A stretch of DNA of 5,958 bases from Coxiellaceae bacterium. Its GTDB lineage: Bacteria > Pseudomonadota > Gammaproteobacteria > UBA9339. The translations under genes were made by a program, and so were the position numbers. This document shows positions 1-5,505 of this stretch, piece by piece (positions within the stretch are counted from its first letter, which is position 1; each line of letters begins with the position of its first letter). Location: the NCBI GenBank assembly GCA_003142435.1, contig PLMI01000035.1:1-5958 (forward strand). Reading direction: 5' to 3'. Below the pieces are notes generated by a model. The model had not been told where the DNA came from, ran no database searches, and was given only the letters and a program-made list of their open reading frames with translations.

Positions 1-487
1 CAATCGCTCCTAAATGGCTTGCAGCATCGATTCCAACCGCAAGGCCGCTTGCAATTGTAATGCCCAGCGTTGATAGCTCCTTAGAAATAATAAACGCTGT
101 TTCTTCGCCGTTAGAAGTTGGGTTTCTGCTGCCAACTATAGCAATTTGCGTCGCCTGCAATCTTTCAACACTACCATCCACAAATAAAACAAGAGGCGGA
201 TCCGCAATTTGCTGCAGCAATTTTGGATACGATTGATTTTTAAAATCTACAATATTATGGCCTTGTTGCTCACTCCACAAAAACGCCCGTTCGACACTTT
301 CCCAATTCGGCTTTTTTATCGCATTCACTATTTCTTGAGACAAGCCAAGACTTAAAAGAGCTGCAGACGATTCAGAAAATAAATTTTCTAAATTGGGAAA
401 TTTATCCCAAAGTTTTTTTCCCGATACATCCCCTATTCCATCAATTTGTAAAAGCGCTAAAAGATACTTTAAGTTGTTTGCAGCCAT
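1..487 (-). CDS. dprA: DNA-processing protein DprA (N-terminal part, cut by window edge)
   Basis: The reverse-strand frame from the ATG at 487 stays open to the left edge, giving 162 residues that begin MAANNLKYLLALLQIDGIG. DprA binds incoming single-stranded DNA in the cytoplasm and loads RecA during natural transformation. Residues 8-60 resemble the helical SAM/HhH-like N-terminal domain. From about residue 80 the Rossmann-like DNA_processg_A fold begins, with IVGSRNPT (117-124) and SGLAVGIDAASH (147-158), the family's nucleotide-fold signatures. The usual AAH or GAH before the second loop is ASH here. About the last half of the protein is missing because of the window edge, not because of a visible lesion. 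No Shine-Dalgarno sequence is visible; a T-rich stretch lies directly before the ATG. The gene is divergent from def, as in E. coli. Family assignment is very secure; whether the cell is actually competent cannot be seen. Confidence 0.95.
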   Translation of the reverse strand, partial: MAANNLKYLLALLQIDGIGDVSGKKLWDKFPNLENLFSESSAALLSLGLSQEIVNAIKKPNWESVERAFLWSEQQGHNIVDFKNQSYPKLLQQIADPPLVLFVDGSVERLQATQIAIVGSRNPTSNGEETAFIISKELSTLGITIASGLAVGIDAASHLGAI

Positions 488-524
488 AAAAATAAAAAAA
501 TATTGTGTTTTTTGTAAGTATTTG

Positions 525-530
525 ATTATA
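525..530 (-). promoter_or_regulatory. Candidate -10 box for dprA
   Basis: The reverse strand reads TATAAT here, a perfect sigma70 -10 box about 38 bases before the dprA ATG. No good -35 is found at 16-18 bases; the best hexamer, near 548-553, reads AAACAT. A perfect 10-bp palindrome, TTTACGTAAA (553-562), overlaps the -35 side and could be a regulator site. Seen: the hexamer and the palindrome. Inferred: promoter function. Confidence 0.45.
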
Positions 531-594
531 CTGAGGTTTTTTATTGCATGTTTTTACGTAAATTTGTGGTTTTTTCACCTTTTGTCTTCGTTAA

Positions 595-684
595 GGCAAG
601 GTAGTTGCCAACCTTCCCCCAGGGTTACGATCGCAAAAAACGCGATTTCACCCTGGGCTGTCATTGGGTTGACCTTTCAGGTCA
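595..684. repeat. Cluster of three consecutive hairpins in the dprA-def intergenic region
   Basis: The 370 bases between dprA and def hold no convincing gene. The middle is unusually GC-rich and folds as three hairpins in a row. The first is GGCAA/TTGCC (595-599 with 605-609). The second is CCCAGGGT/ACCCTGGG (618-625 with 650-657), enclosing ATCGC/GCGAT (630-634 with 642-646). The third is TGACCT/AGGTCA (670-675 with 679-684), with a three-base loop. This could be a dispersed repeat or MITE remnant, the end of an IS200/IS605-type element (these have hairpin ends), or a structured RNA. The minus strand can be read as a 29-residue peptide starting MTAQGEIAFFAIV, but no ribosome-binding site supports it. 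The flanks (531-594 and 685-800) are AT-rich and show nothing I can name. Confidence 0.6.
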
Positions 685-806
685 GCTGTTTGAAAAAATA
701 TGTAAATACAATAATTTCAAATGTGCACGGTACAAAAAAGTTACGAGCAAAGTTTAGAGGTTACAAAAAATTGCGCTCTAGGTTTTATTCCATTTCTTTG
801 AGAAGA

Positions 807-815
807 TGCTATAAT
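807..815 (+). promoter_or_regulatory. Extended -10 promoter for def
   Basis: TGCTATAAT is a perfect extended -10 element (TG-N-TATAAT). It would start transcription near 822, about 37 bases before the preferred def start. The -35 region (around 787-792, ATTCCA) is poor, which fits an extended -10 promoter that does not need a strong -35. No other good candidate lies between the hairpin cluster and def. Confidence 0.6.
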
Positions 816-858
816 TTTTATTAACCTATGTGATTTGTATATTTAATAAATGAACTAT

Positions 859-1395
859 ATGGCTAAATTAAAGATATTGCAATACCCTGATCCTCTACTA
901 AAACGCAAGGCTAAATTGGTCACTGATTTTAAAGACCCGGCGTTACAAGAAGCAATTGACGATATGCTGGAAACGTTTTGCGAAACTGAAAACTGCGCGG
1001 GGCTTGCTGCAACTCAGTTAAGTCTAAACGACCCTTTCAGCGTCACCGTAATGGCACATCCGGATAACCCCGAAGAAATAATGTGCTTAATTAATCCGGA
1101 AATTATCAAAAAAATTGGTCAAAAAACGCTGCTGGAAGGCTGTATGTCAGTTTTCCCACAACTCTTTTCCTTTCCTATTGAAAGAGCTGAAGAGATTGTA
1201 GTCAAAGCCTTTGACAGATCAGGCAAGGAAATTCATATAAATGCAAAAAATTTGTTAGCAAAAGCGATCCAGCATGAAATTGATCATTTAAACGGCACTC
1301 TTTACATAGACCATCTTTCGAAATTAAAGCGTGACCGCCTTGAAACAAAAATTCACAAAATTCTGGAACAACAAAAGAAAAAAGAAACGCAATAA
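859..1395 (+). CDS. def: Peptide deformylase, atypical motif 1
   Basis: Peptide deformylase removes the formyl group from the N-terminal methionine of new proteins at the ribosome, using an Fe/Zn/Ni ion. From the ATG at 859 the protein has 178 residues and starts MAKLKILQYPDP, matching the usual N-terminus; an in-frame ATG at 850 would add three residues. Neither start has a clear Shine-Dalgarno. Motif 2 is EGCMS (93-97) and motif 3 is HEIDH (139-143), so the metal ligands Cys95, His139 and His143 and the catalytic Glu140 are all present. Motif 1 is CAGLAATQ (46-53): the first Gly of the usual G-x-G-L-A-A-x-Q is Cys. The loop after motif 2 (VFPQLFSFPIER) is about two residues longer than in E. 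coli Def and lacks its Arg97 context. The C-terminus is a Lys/Glu-rich helix. In E. coli fmt follows def; here a repeat element and a transporter do. It is probably active, but may be a second Def copy. Confidence 0.93.
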   Translation: MAKLKILQYPDPLLKRKAKLVTDFKDPALQEAIDDMLETFCETENCAGLAATQLSLNDPFSVTVMAHPDNPEEIMCLINPEIIKKIGQKTLLEGCMSVFPQLFSFPIERAEEIVVKAFDRSGKEIHINAKNLLAKAIQHEIDHLNGTLYIDHLSKLKRDRLETKIHKILEQQKKKETQ

Positions 1396-1398
1396 TTA

Positions 1399-1544
1399 AT
1401 ACCAAACCGAAAAAATCGTTACATATATGAGAATTTGTTGAATAAATATAAATGAACTTCTTCATTGTGTCATCCCCGAATGGTTTTATCGGGGATCCAG
1501 AATGACTACAATAAAATTATGTAATTAATTTTTCAGTTTGGTAT
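1399..1544. mobile_element. MITE-like element with 16-bp terminal inverted repeats
   Basis: ATACCAAACCGAAAAA at 1399-1414 is repeated inverted at 1529-1544 with one mismatch (the reverse complement reads ATACCAAACTGAAAAA). The ends define a 146-bp non-coding segment starting four bases after the def stop. TA lies at both termini, as expected for IS630/mariner-type targets, but the TA is part of the inverted repeat, so a target duplication cannot be proven. Inside are a small hairpin, AATGAA-CTTC-TTCATT (1451-1466), and a second, different palindrome (1469-1506). Size, ends and lack of coding capacity fit a non-autonomous transposable element. No matching transposase is in the window. Confidence 0.6.
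1469..1506. repeat. Nested dispersed-repeat palindrome (GTCATCCCCG...GATCCAGAATGAC type)
   Basis: ATCCCCGA (1472-1479) pairs with TCGGGGAT (1489-1496) across a nine-base loop, and the outer GTCAT (1469-1473) matches ATGAC (1502-1506). A unit of this form, with a C-run/G-run stem followed by ATCCAG and bounded by GTCAT/ATGAC, is a familiar small intergenic palindromic repeat in many bacterial genomes, including intracellular ones. It could also help end the def transcript, but there is no T-run after the stem on the plus strand. That this copy belongs to a dispersed family is recollection of the motif, not a search. Confidence 0.6.
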
Positions 1545-1576
1545 AACTTATTAAATAAACCTTTATATACATTCGC

Positions 1577-1580
1577 AAGG
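1577..1580 (+). promoter_or_regulatory. Shine-Dalgarno site of the RhaT-family gene
   Basis: AAGG followed by T, nine bases before the ATG at 1590, is the only good ribosome-binding site in this spacer and fixes the start of the transporter. Confidence 0.6.
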
Positions 1581-1589
1581 TAATAATTT

Positions 1590-2624
1590 ATGAACTCAGC
1601 TTTGGCTTTTTTTTTGATATTTATCTCGGGTATTATCAACGGATCTTTCGTCACACCAACAAAATATCTTCCGAACTGGAAATATGAAAACGTTTGGTTA
1701 AACTTTGCTGTATGGAATTTTGTTTTACTTCCCTGGTCTCTTGCTGCAATTTTCTTGCCGCAAATATTACATGTTTATGCCGCCTCCCCTCCTAACTTGA
1801 TTTGGTTAATTATCATTTTTGGCATGGTTTTTGGCGTTGGACAAATTTTCTTTTCTTTAGCTTTAGTAAAAATTGGTTTTGGATTAGGATTTTTAATAAA
1901 CCTTGGCTTAGGAATTGGCCTTGGGTATTTACTGCCGCTGGCACTGCAACATCCTGAAAAAATCGTTACTCCTTTTGGATTGATTACTATAAGTGGAGTT
2001 GCCATTGCCATATTCGGCCTTGTGTTAGCAAATAAAGCCGGACAATTACGCAACCATGAACAAAATACTTTAAAAGGACTTGTAGAAAATGAAGCAAAAA
2101 AAGTAAATCAATACAAAATCGGCATGATATTAGCGATCGCCTCGGGTTTCAGCACTGGTACTCAAAACCTTGCGTTTTCCTTCACTTTTAGCATGCAGGA
2201 CATGGCATTGCAAATGGGCTCCTCGCCCTTTGGGGCCTCGACTATTTTATGGCCGCTTTATTTAACTTGTTCTCTCGTTCCCACTTCACTTTTTTATTTA
2301 TATCTACATAAAAAAAATAAATCTTTTTCCTGTTATTTGCAGCCACAAAAATTTAAATATTTTTTTCTCACTTTTTTTATGGCCGTTTTGTGGTATGGAC
2401 CTGTTATGCTTTACAGCCTCGGAGCAAAAACGCTGGGAAATCTAGGCCCTTTAATCGGCTGGCCAATGTATCTGATATTGGTAATATTGGCATCAAATTT
2501 TTGGGGTTGGAAACACAAAGAATGGGAAAACTGTAGTTCAAAAGCAAAAAAAATAATGCTTAATTCTTTGTGTATTTTGATAATTGCAATAGTGGTCTTG
2601 GCTTGTGGACAATTTTTTACTTAA
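1590..2624 (+). CDS. RhaT-family (drug/metabolite transporter superfamily) inner-membrane transporter
   Basis: A 344-residue, very hydrophobic protein with about ten predicted membrane helices (roughly residues 4-22, 36-60, 69-92, 96-119, 127-147, 175-197, 214-240, 257-279, 286-305, 322-341). E. coli RhaT, the L-rhamnose/proton symporter, has the same length (344) and the same ten-helix layout. Shared local features include a PxKxxxxWxxExxW stretch in the first loop (PTKYLPNWKYENVW, 23-36), LPW (47-49), a Gly-rich fourth helix and AGQLR (150-154) after helix 5. The central cytoplasmic loop (about 150-175) is charged. No rhamnose catabolic or regulatory genes (rhaA/B/D/R/S) are in view, so the substrate is unknown; a sugar or another small metabolite is an inference. 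The gene stands alone, downstream of a MITE-like element and convergent with tpsB. A clear -35/-10 pair is not seen. Confidence 0.8.
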   Translation: MNSALAFFLIFISGIINGSFVTPTKYLPNWKYENVWLNFAVWNFVLLPWSLAAIFLPQILHVYAASPPNLIWLIIIFGMVFGVGQIFFSLALVKIGFGLGFLINLGLGIGLGYLLPLALQHPEKIVTPFGLITISGVAIAIFGLVLANKAGQLRNHEQNTLKGLVENEAKKVNQYKIGMILAIASGFSTGTQNLAFSFTFSMQDMALQMGSSPFGASTILWPLYLTCSLVPTSLFYLYLHKKNKSFSCYLQPQKFKYFFLTFFMAVLWYGPVMLYSLGAKTLGNLGPLIGWPMYLILVILASNFWGWKHKEWENCSSKAKKIMLNSLCILIIAIVVLACGQFFT

Positions 2625-2653
2625 GCAAAACACAATATTTTTTATTCCTTAGT

Positions 2654-2781
2654 GGTAAAAACACATAGGATGCGGCAAGGTTGAACGAAAAAATGACGAA
2701 AAGAGCGCAGCATACAAAGTAGTATGTGAGCACTTTGAGGAATTTTTTCGTTCAAGATTGCCCATTATATGCGTTTTTACC
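2654..2781. repeat. 128-bp near-palindromic element between convergent genes
   Basis: Left arm 2654-2715 and right arm 2722-2781 are reverse complements over nearly their whole length, around the six-base centre AAAGTA (2716-2721). The best blocks are GGTAAAAAC (2654-2662) with GTTTTTACC (2773-2781), TTGAACGAAAAAAT (2681-2694) with its complement (2742-2755), and CATAC (2711-2715) with GTATG (2722-2726). Differences are scattered substitutions and two single-base gaps. The shape suggests a palindromic MITE or a dispersed intergenic repeat; as RNA it would form one long cruciform-like stem on either strand and could end transcription of both flanking genes. It lies between the 3' end of the RhaT-family gene and the stop codon of tpsB. 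Confidence 0.75.
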
Positions 2782-4553
2782 TATAAATTAGCACTTATTC
2801 CAAAATAATAACGCATAGCCTTACCGTTGTTATGAGCGTCTTCCTCAGCTTGAACTGCACGCGTCAAAGGTTTATCTGCCTCTAAATTACCTGAAAAATA
2901 CTGATTAAATTTTACTCTTCCGCCGACGCCGGTTGATGAAGCGCTTGCTTTTTTAAGTTGATCGCCAGAGTCTCCCAAGTTCCAAATTTCGCCAATATCA
3001 TAAAAAATATAATATTGGATAACTTTAAGATATGAAAAATCCGGCGCGGTATTTATTTCCAGTTCTAATTTTCCTGAAACACCATCATCGCCAGAAATTT
3101 CGTAAGGATCATAACCTCTGCCGTATTGGCTGCCACCAAAACCAAACTCTTCCGCAGACAATAATTGATCATTAAAAGAATATTGCCCTCTTGCAGCGGC
3201 AAGCAAAGAAAACCTGTCGGTTATTTCCTGCAACCTTGATAAATCCAAATTAACCTTCATGTAATCAGGAACTCCGTTGGGCCTGGAAAGAGGCTCCGAC
3301 TGGTCTTCGCTACTTGCTCCCAAAATACCCAAACCATGAGAAATTTGCAAAGTTGCAGTGTTATAGCCTTTAACCTCGTCCAAATAATCAAAATATTGGC
3401 GAATTCTTAAAGAGCGAATGCGGTCATCGAAAATCTCTCCGGTTGTGTAATTTAAATCACCATTTAAATAATCGAACAATGCTTCCGTATACAAATTAGT
3501 CCTTCTGCTGCGTATCCAAGGATGGTTAACAGCAATTGAAGCATATTTACTGGTGCCATCTAAATCTAGATCCTCCAACAAAAATCCCGGATGTGTTTTT
3601 GTATAGCTTGCATCTATCATCAGTAACGTGCCATTACTTCCTAATGGGCGATTATAATCCAGTTTAATGAAGCGAACGTTATTGTTAGCGGTAGTATCCA
3701 AAGTTTGCAATGTAACTTGATCTCCTGCATGTGTTACATCATTGACAGATACGCTGCCAGTAACTTGCTGCGGCCCTAAATACCTTGTCCCCCTATTATC
3801 ATATGTAACAATACCATCGAGTTTTTTTGTTGCCGTTGCAAATGTAAGTTCCGTTCCGCCTTGAATAACAGGCGACGGGACTAAAATCGCTTTGACCTCA
3901 AAACCAGGGAGGTCATTTGCCAATAACGTATAGCGCTCAACGTCCTGTATTCTAACCGGCCTTTTCTCTTTTAACTTTTCACCATATCCCAATAAAACTC
4001 CTTCTGCGCCATCAGCATAACCGGATACTTTCACTTCAGAAATAAATCCTTCGATTACTTGAATAGTTATAATTGCATTTTGGGTGTTAATTTTCTGCGG
4101 AGGAATAAATGCCCGAGAAGAAATATAGCCGTCATTTCTGTATTTCACAGTAATGATTTCTGCCAAATTTTGCAGCACCTCAACACCTATTTTTTTTCCT
4201 AAATAATTTTGGTACAGCGGCGCTAAATCTTCTCTTGAATATACGGTGCTCCCTTTAATAATAATCCCATTAAGGATAAATTTTGTCTCTCCTGGTTTAG
4301 CGGCGAAAGTTTTCGGCTTGACTTTTTCTATTGGCAGAGGAGCAACCCTTGGCATGACGGGAGTTGTTAACTCTAAGTTGAAATATCCTTTAACTCTCGA
4401 GGGATCCAATCCTTGAAATTGCGCGGGGCCAATATCAGCATATGCATTGATAAAAAATAAACAAATTGCAGCCATAAATAGTATTTTTATGTACTTTAAT
4501 TTTAAGCTGCCCTTCCCTATTTTCATTCTATTTTTAGTCATTGCTTTCCTCAT
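2781..4553 (-). CDS. TpsB/FhaC/ShlB-type outer-membrane two-partner secretion transporter
   Basis: From the ATG at 4553 the protein has 590 residues. TpsB proteins sit in the outer membrane and secrete a large beta-helical TpsA partner (haemagglutinin, haemolysin or adhesin). A signal peptide with a hydrophobic core (about 22-36) ends in AYA at about 39. A Pro-rich linker (about 64-88) follows, then POTRA_2 (about 91-168, with SSRAFIPPQ and VIEG), a second POTRA (about 176-240) and a 16-strand-type barrel to the end. GRGY (478-481) corresponds to the conserved VRGY loop-6 motif with its key Arg, and FYDIG (517-521) to the conserved FxDxG strand motif that it contacts. The C-terminal beta-signal is in register (Y-F-I-A-L at -9, -7, -5, -3, -1) but ends in Leu instead of the usual Phe. 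The start at 4553 is preferred (AGGAAAG upstream); a TTG at 4574 and ATGs at 4541 and 4526 are alternatives. No TpsA gene is in the window. Confidence 0.9.
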   Translation of the reverse strand: MRKAMTKNRMKIGKGSLKLKYIKILFMAAICLFFINAYADIGPAQFQGLDPSRVKGYFNLELTTPVMPRVAPLPIEKVKPKTFAAKPGETKFILNGIIIKGSTVYSREDLAPLYQNYLGKKIGVEVLQNLAEIITVKYRNDGYISSRAFIPPQKINTQNAIITIQVIEGFISEVKVSGYADGAEGVLLGYGEKLKEKRPVRIQDVERYTLLANDLPGFEVKAILVPSPVIQGGTELTFATATKKLDGIVTYDNRGTRYLGPQQVTGSVSVNDVTHAGDQVTLQTLDTTANNNVRFIKLDYNRPLGSNGTLLMIDASYTKTHPGFLLEDLDLDGTSKYASIAVNHPWIRSRRTNLYTEALFDYLNGDLNYTTGEIFDDRIRSLRIRQYFDYLDEVKGYNTATLQISHGLGILGASSEDQSEPLSRPNGVPDYMKVNLDLSRLQEITDRFSLLAAARGQYSFNDQLLSAEEFGFGGSQYGRGYDPYEISGDDGVSGKLELEINTAPDFSYLKVIQYYIFYDIGEIWNLGDSGDQLKKASASSTGVGGRVKFNQYFSGNLEADKPLTRAVQAEEDAHNNGKAMRYYFGISANL

Positions 4554-4631
4554 AATAGAATCTTTCCTTATCAATTAGTTGAGTTTTTTATGATACCACA
4601 ACATAGAGTTAATCTTTAGCATCTTATATGT

Positions 4632-4646
4632 CTGCAACTATTGCAG
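4632..4646. promoter_or_regulatory. Operator-like inverted repeat between tpsB and tRNA-fMet
   Basis: CTGCAA-CTA-TTGCAG is a perfect 6-3-6 inverted repeat in the 153-base divergent spacer, about 80 bases upstream of the tpsB start and about 20 bases before the -35 of the tRNA promoter. Its size fits a dimeric-repressor site. No tpsB promoter that I trust was found next to it. The function is inferred only from position and symmetry. Confidence 0.3.
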
Positions 4647-4666
4647 GGATAATCATGGGCTAATTC

Positions 4667-4695
4667 TTGATTTTTTCATTAAATTTCCTTATAAT
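4667..4695 (+). promoter_or_regulatory. Sigma70 promoter of the initiator tRNA / rimP-nusA transcript
   Basis: TTGATT (4667-4672) and TATAAT (4690-4695) are separated by exactly 17 bases, giving a near-consensus promoter with a start site near 4702, five bases before the mature tRNA. This is the strongest promoter in the window, as expected for an initiator tRNA. Read-through would feed rimP and nusA. Confidence 0.85.
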
Positions 4696-4706
4696 GTGAT
4701 GTTTGA

Positions 4707-4783
<77 letters not shown>

Positions 4784-4816
4784 ATGTAATTAATAAAATG
4801 GCGCAAAAAGTTAGTA

Positions 4817-4841
4817 ATACCGCCCCCTATGCTGGCGGTAT
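4817..4841 (+). terminator. Hairpin downstream of tRNA-fMet (weak terminator or processing stem)
   Basis: ATACCGCC (4817-4824) pairs perfectly with GGCGGTAT (4834-4841) across a nine-base loop. On the plus strand there is no T-run after it (AAAATAG follows at 4843), so it is not a standard intrinsic terminator there. It may instead protect or position the 3' end of the tRNA precursor. On the minus strand some T-richness lies further downstream. Confidence 0.4.
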
Positions 4842-4916
4842 CAAAATAGAACGTTTCCAGGGTGGGCGTGAGAGGTTATAAAAGATATGCTTTTTTAAAT
4901 ATTAATTATATATACT

Positions 4917-4966
4917 GCGTCCGTGTTGACGGTGCAAGTAATTTAGTTATTGCTTGCAAATTACTT
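4917..4966 (+). promoter_or_regulatory. rimP leader: mutually exclusive stems upstream of the attenuator
   Basis: Stem A pairs GCAAGTAAT (4934-4942) with ATTGCTTGC (4949-4957): nine pairs including one G-U, with a six-base loop. Stem B pairs AAGTAATTT (4936-4944) with AAATTACTT (4958-4966): nine Watson-Crick pairs. Both use 4936-4942, so they cannot coexist. A third stem, CCGT-GTTG-ACGG (4921-4932), can extend to 4917-4935 and also competes with stem A. Such alternatives just before a terminator suggest an RNA switch, but the trigger is unknown. Confidence 0.4.
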
Positions 4967-4983
4967 ACGAATAAATATAAAGA

Positions 4984-5005
4984 ATGGGCTGTGTGCCCAT
5001 TTTTT
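4984..5005 (+). terminator. Intrinsic terminator / attenuator in the rimP leader
   Basis: ATGGGC (4984-4989), loop TGTGT, GCCCAT (4995-5000) and then a T-run to 5005 form a compact Rho-independent terminator ending only 18 bases before the preferred rimP start. A terminator directly before rimP is a known conserved gammaproteobacterial feature (the rimP leader RNA), thought to attenuate the rimP-nusA-infB operon. An upstream GTGGGC (4862-4867) could pair with the GCCCAT arm (one G-U) and act as an antiterminator; this is inference. Confidence 0.85.
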
Positions 5006-5022
5006 ATATGTTTAATAATGCG

Positions 5023-5487
5023 ATGACTTCTGTAGAAACAGTTAAAAAAATTGAAGCTTTAATACAGCCGGTTATTAGCTCTCTTGGATATACTCTTTGG
5101 GGCTGTGAAGTGCACCTTAACAGCAAACATGCTTTGCTGCGTGTTTATATAGATCGGCCCGAAGGAGTAAACCTTAATGACTGTGCAAAAATAAGCCGTG
5201 AAATAAGCACGATATTAGATGTTGAAGATTCAATAGCGAGCGCATATACGCTGGAAGTATCTTCGCCTGGTATAAATCGCCAGCTTTATAAAGCTGAACA
5301 GTACCGGCATTTTATTGGCCATCAAATAAAATTAAAACTTATTGCCCCGATAAACAACAGAAGAAATTTTTCTGGCTGTATAAAATCAGTATCGGAAAAC
5401 ATAATTACTTTAGATATTCAAAATGCTGAAGATTTAAAAATACCAATTGCTCATATAGAAAAAGCAAACTTGATATCAGAAATATAA
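5023..5487 (+). CDS. rimP: Ribosome maturation factor RimP
   Basis: RimP binds the free 30S subunit and is needed for its late assembly. From the ATG at 5023 the protein has 154 residues and starts MTSVETVKKIEALIQPVISS, which lines up with the E. coli N-terminus. An upstream ATG at 4984 lies inside the terminator stem and one at 5008 only two bases after its T-run, so both are unlikely, although 5008 cannot be fully excluded. Family signatures are LGYTLWGCE, the LRVYID strand, GVNLNDCAKISREIS, LDVEDSI, YTLEVSSPGINRQL and the C-terminal SH3-like domain with NNRRNFSGCI and IEKANLI. Length is normal for the family. No strong Shine-Dalgarno is visible. It lies 18 bases upstream of nusA and is surely co-transcribed with it. 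Expression is probably set by the attenuator just upstream. Confidence 0.96.
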   Translation: MTSVETVKKIEALIQPVISSLGYTLWGCEVHLNSKHALLRVYIDRPEGVNLNDCAKISREISTILDVEDSIASAYTLEVSSPGINRQLYKAEQYRHFIGHQIKLKLIAPINNRRNFSGCIKSVSENIITLDIQNAEDLKIPIAHIEKANLISEI

Positions 5488-5493
5488 AAAGCT

Positions 5494-5497
5494 GAGG
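5494..5497 (+). promoter_or_regulatory. Shine-Dalgarno site of nusA
   Basis: GAGG eight bases before the ATG at 5506 is well spaced. A second GAGG (5500-5503) sits too close, two bases from the ATG. This tandem site fixes the nusA start. Confidence 0.65.
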
Positions 5498-5505
5498 TTG
5501 AGGTT

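Noticed and set aside
393..824. 143-residue open frame on the plus strand
   Set aside because: It overlaps the start of dprA on the other strand, runs through its promoter and the hairpin cluster, has no ribosome-binding site and an unnatural composition.
1202..1465. 87-residue minus-strand open frame
   Set aside because: It is the antisense shadow of the 3' half of def and extends into the MITE-like element.
1538..1571. TTGGTA/TATACA as a promoter for the RhaT-family gene
   Set aside because: The spacer is 22 bases, too long for sigma70; the gene's promoter remains unidentified.
1775..2053. 92-residue minus-strand open frame, Pro/Lys-rich
   Set aside because: Antisense shadow of the membrane-protein codons of the RhaT-family gene.
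4911..4916. TATACT as a -10 box for rimP
   Set aside because: The hexamer is good but the region lacks a -35 (TGCTTT at best) and is very AT-rich, where such matches are common by chance.
4926..4954. TTGACG as a -35 box for a separate rimP promoter
   Set aside because: No acceptable -10 lies 16-18 bases downstream (TATTGC or ATTGCT), and the hexamer is part of the CCGT-GTTG-ACGG hairpin, so RNA structure explains it better.
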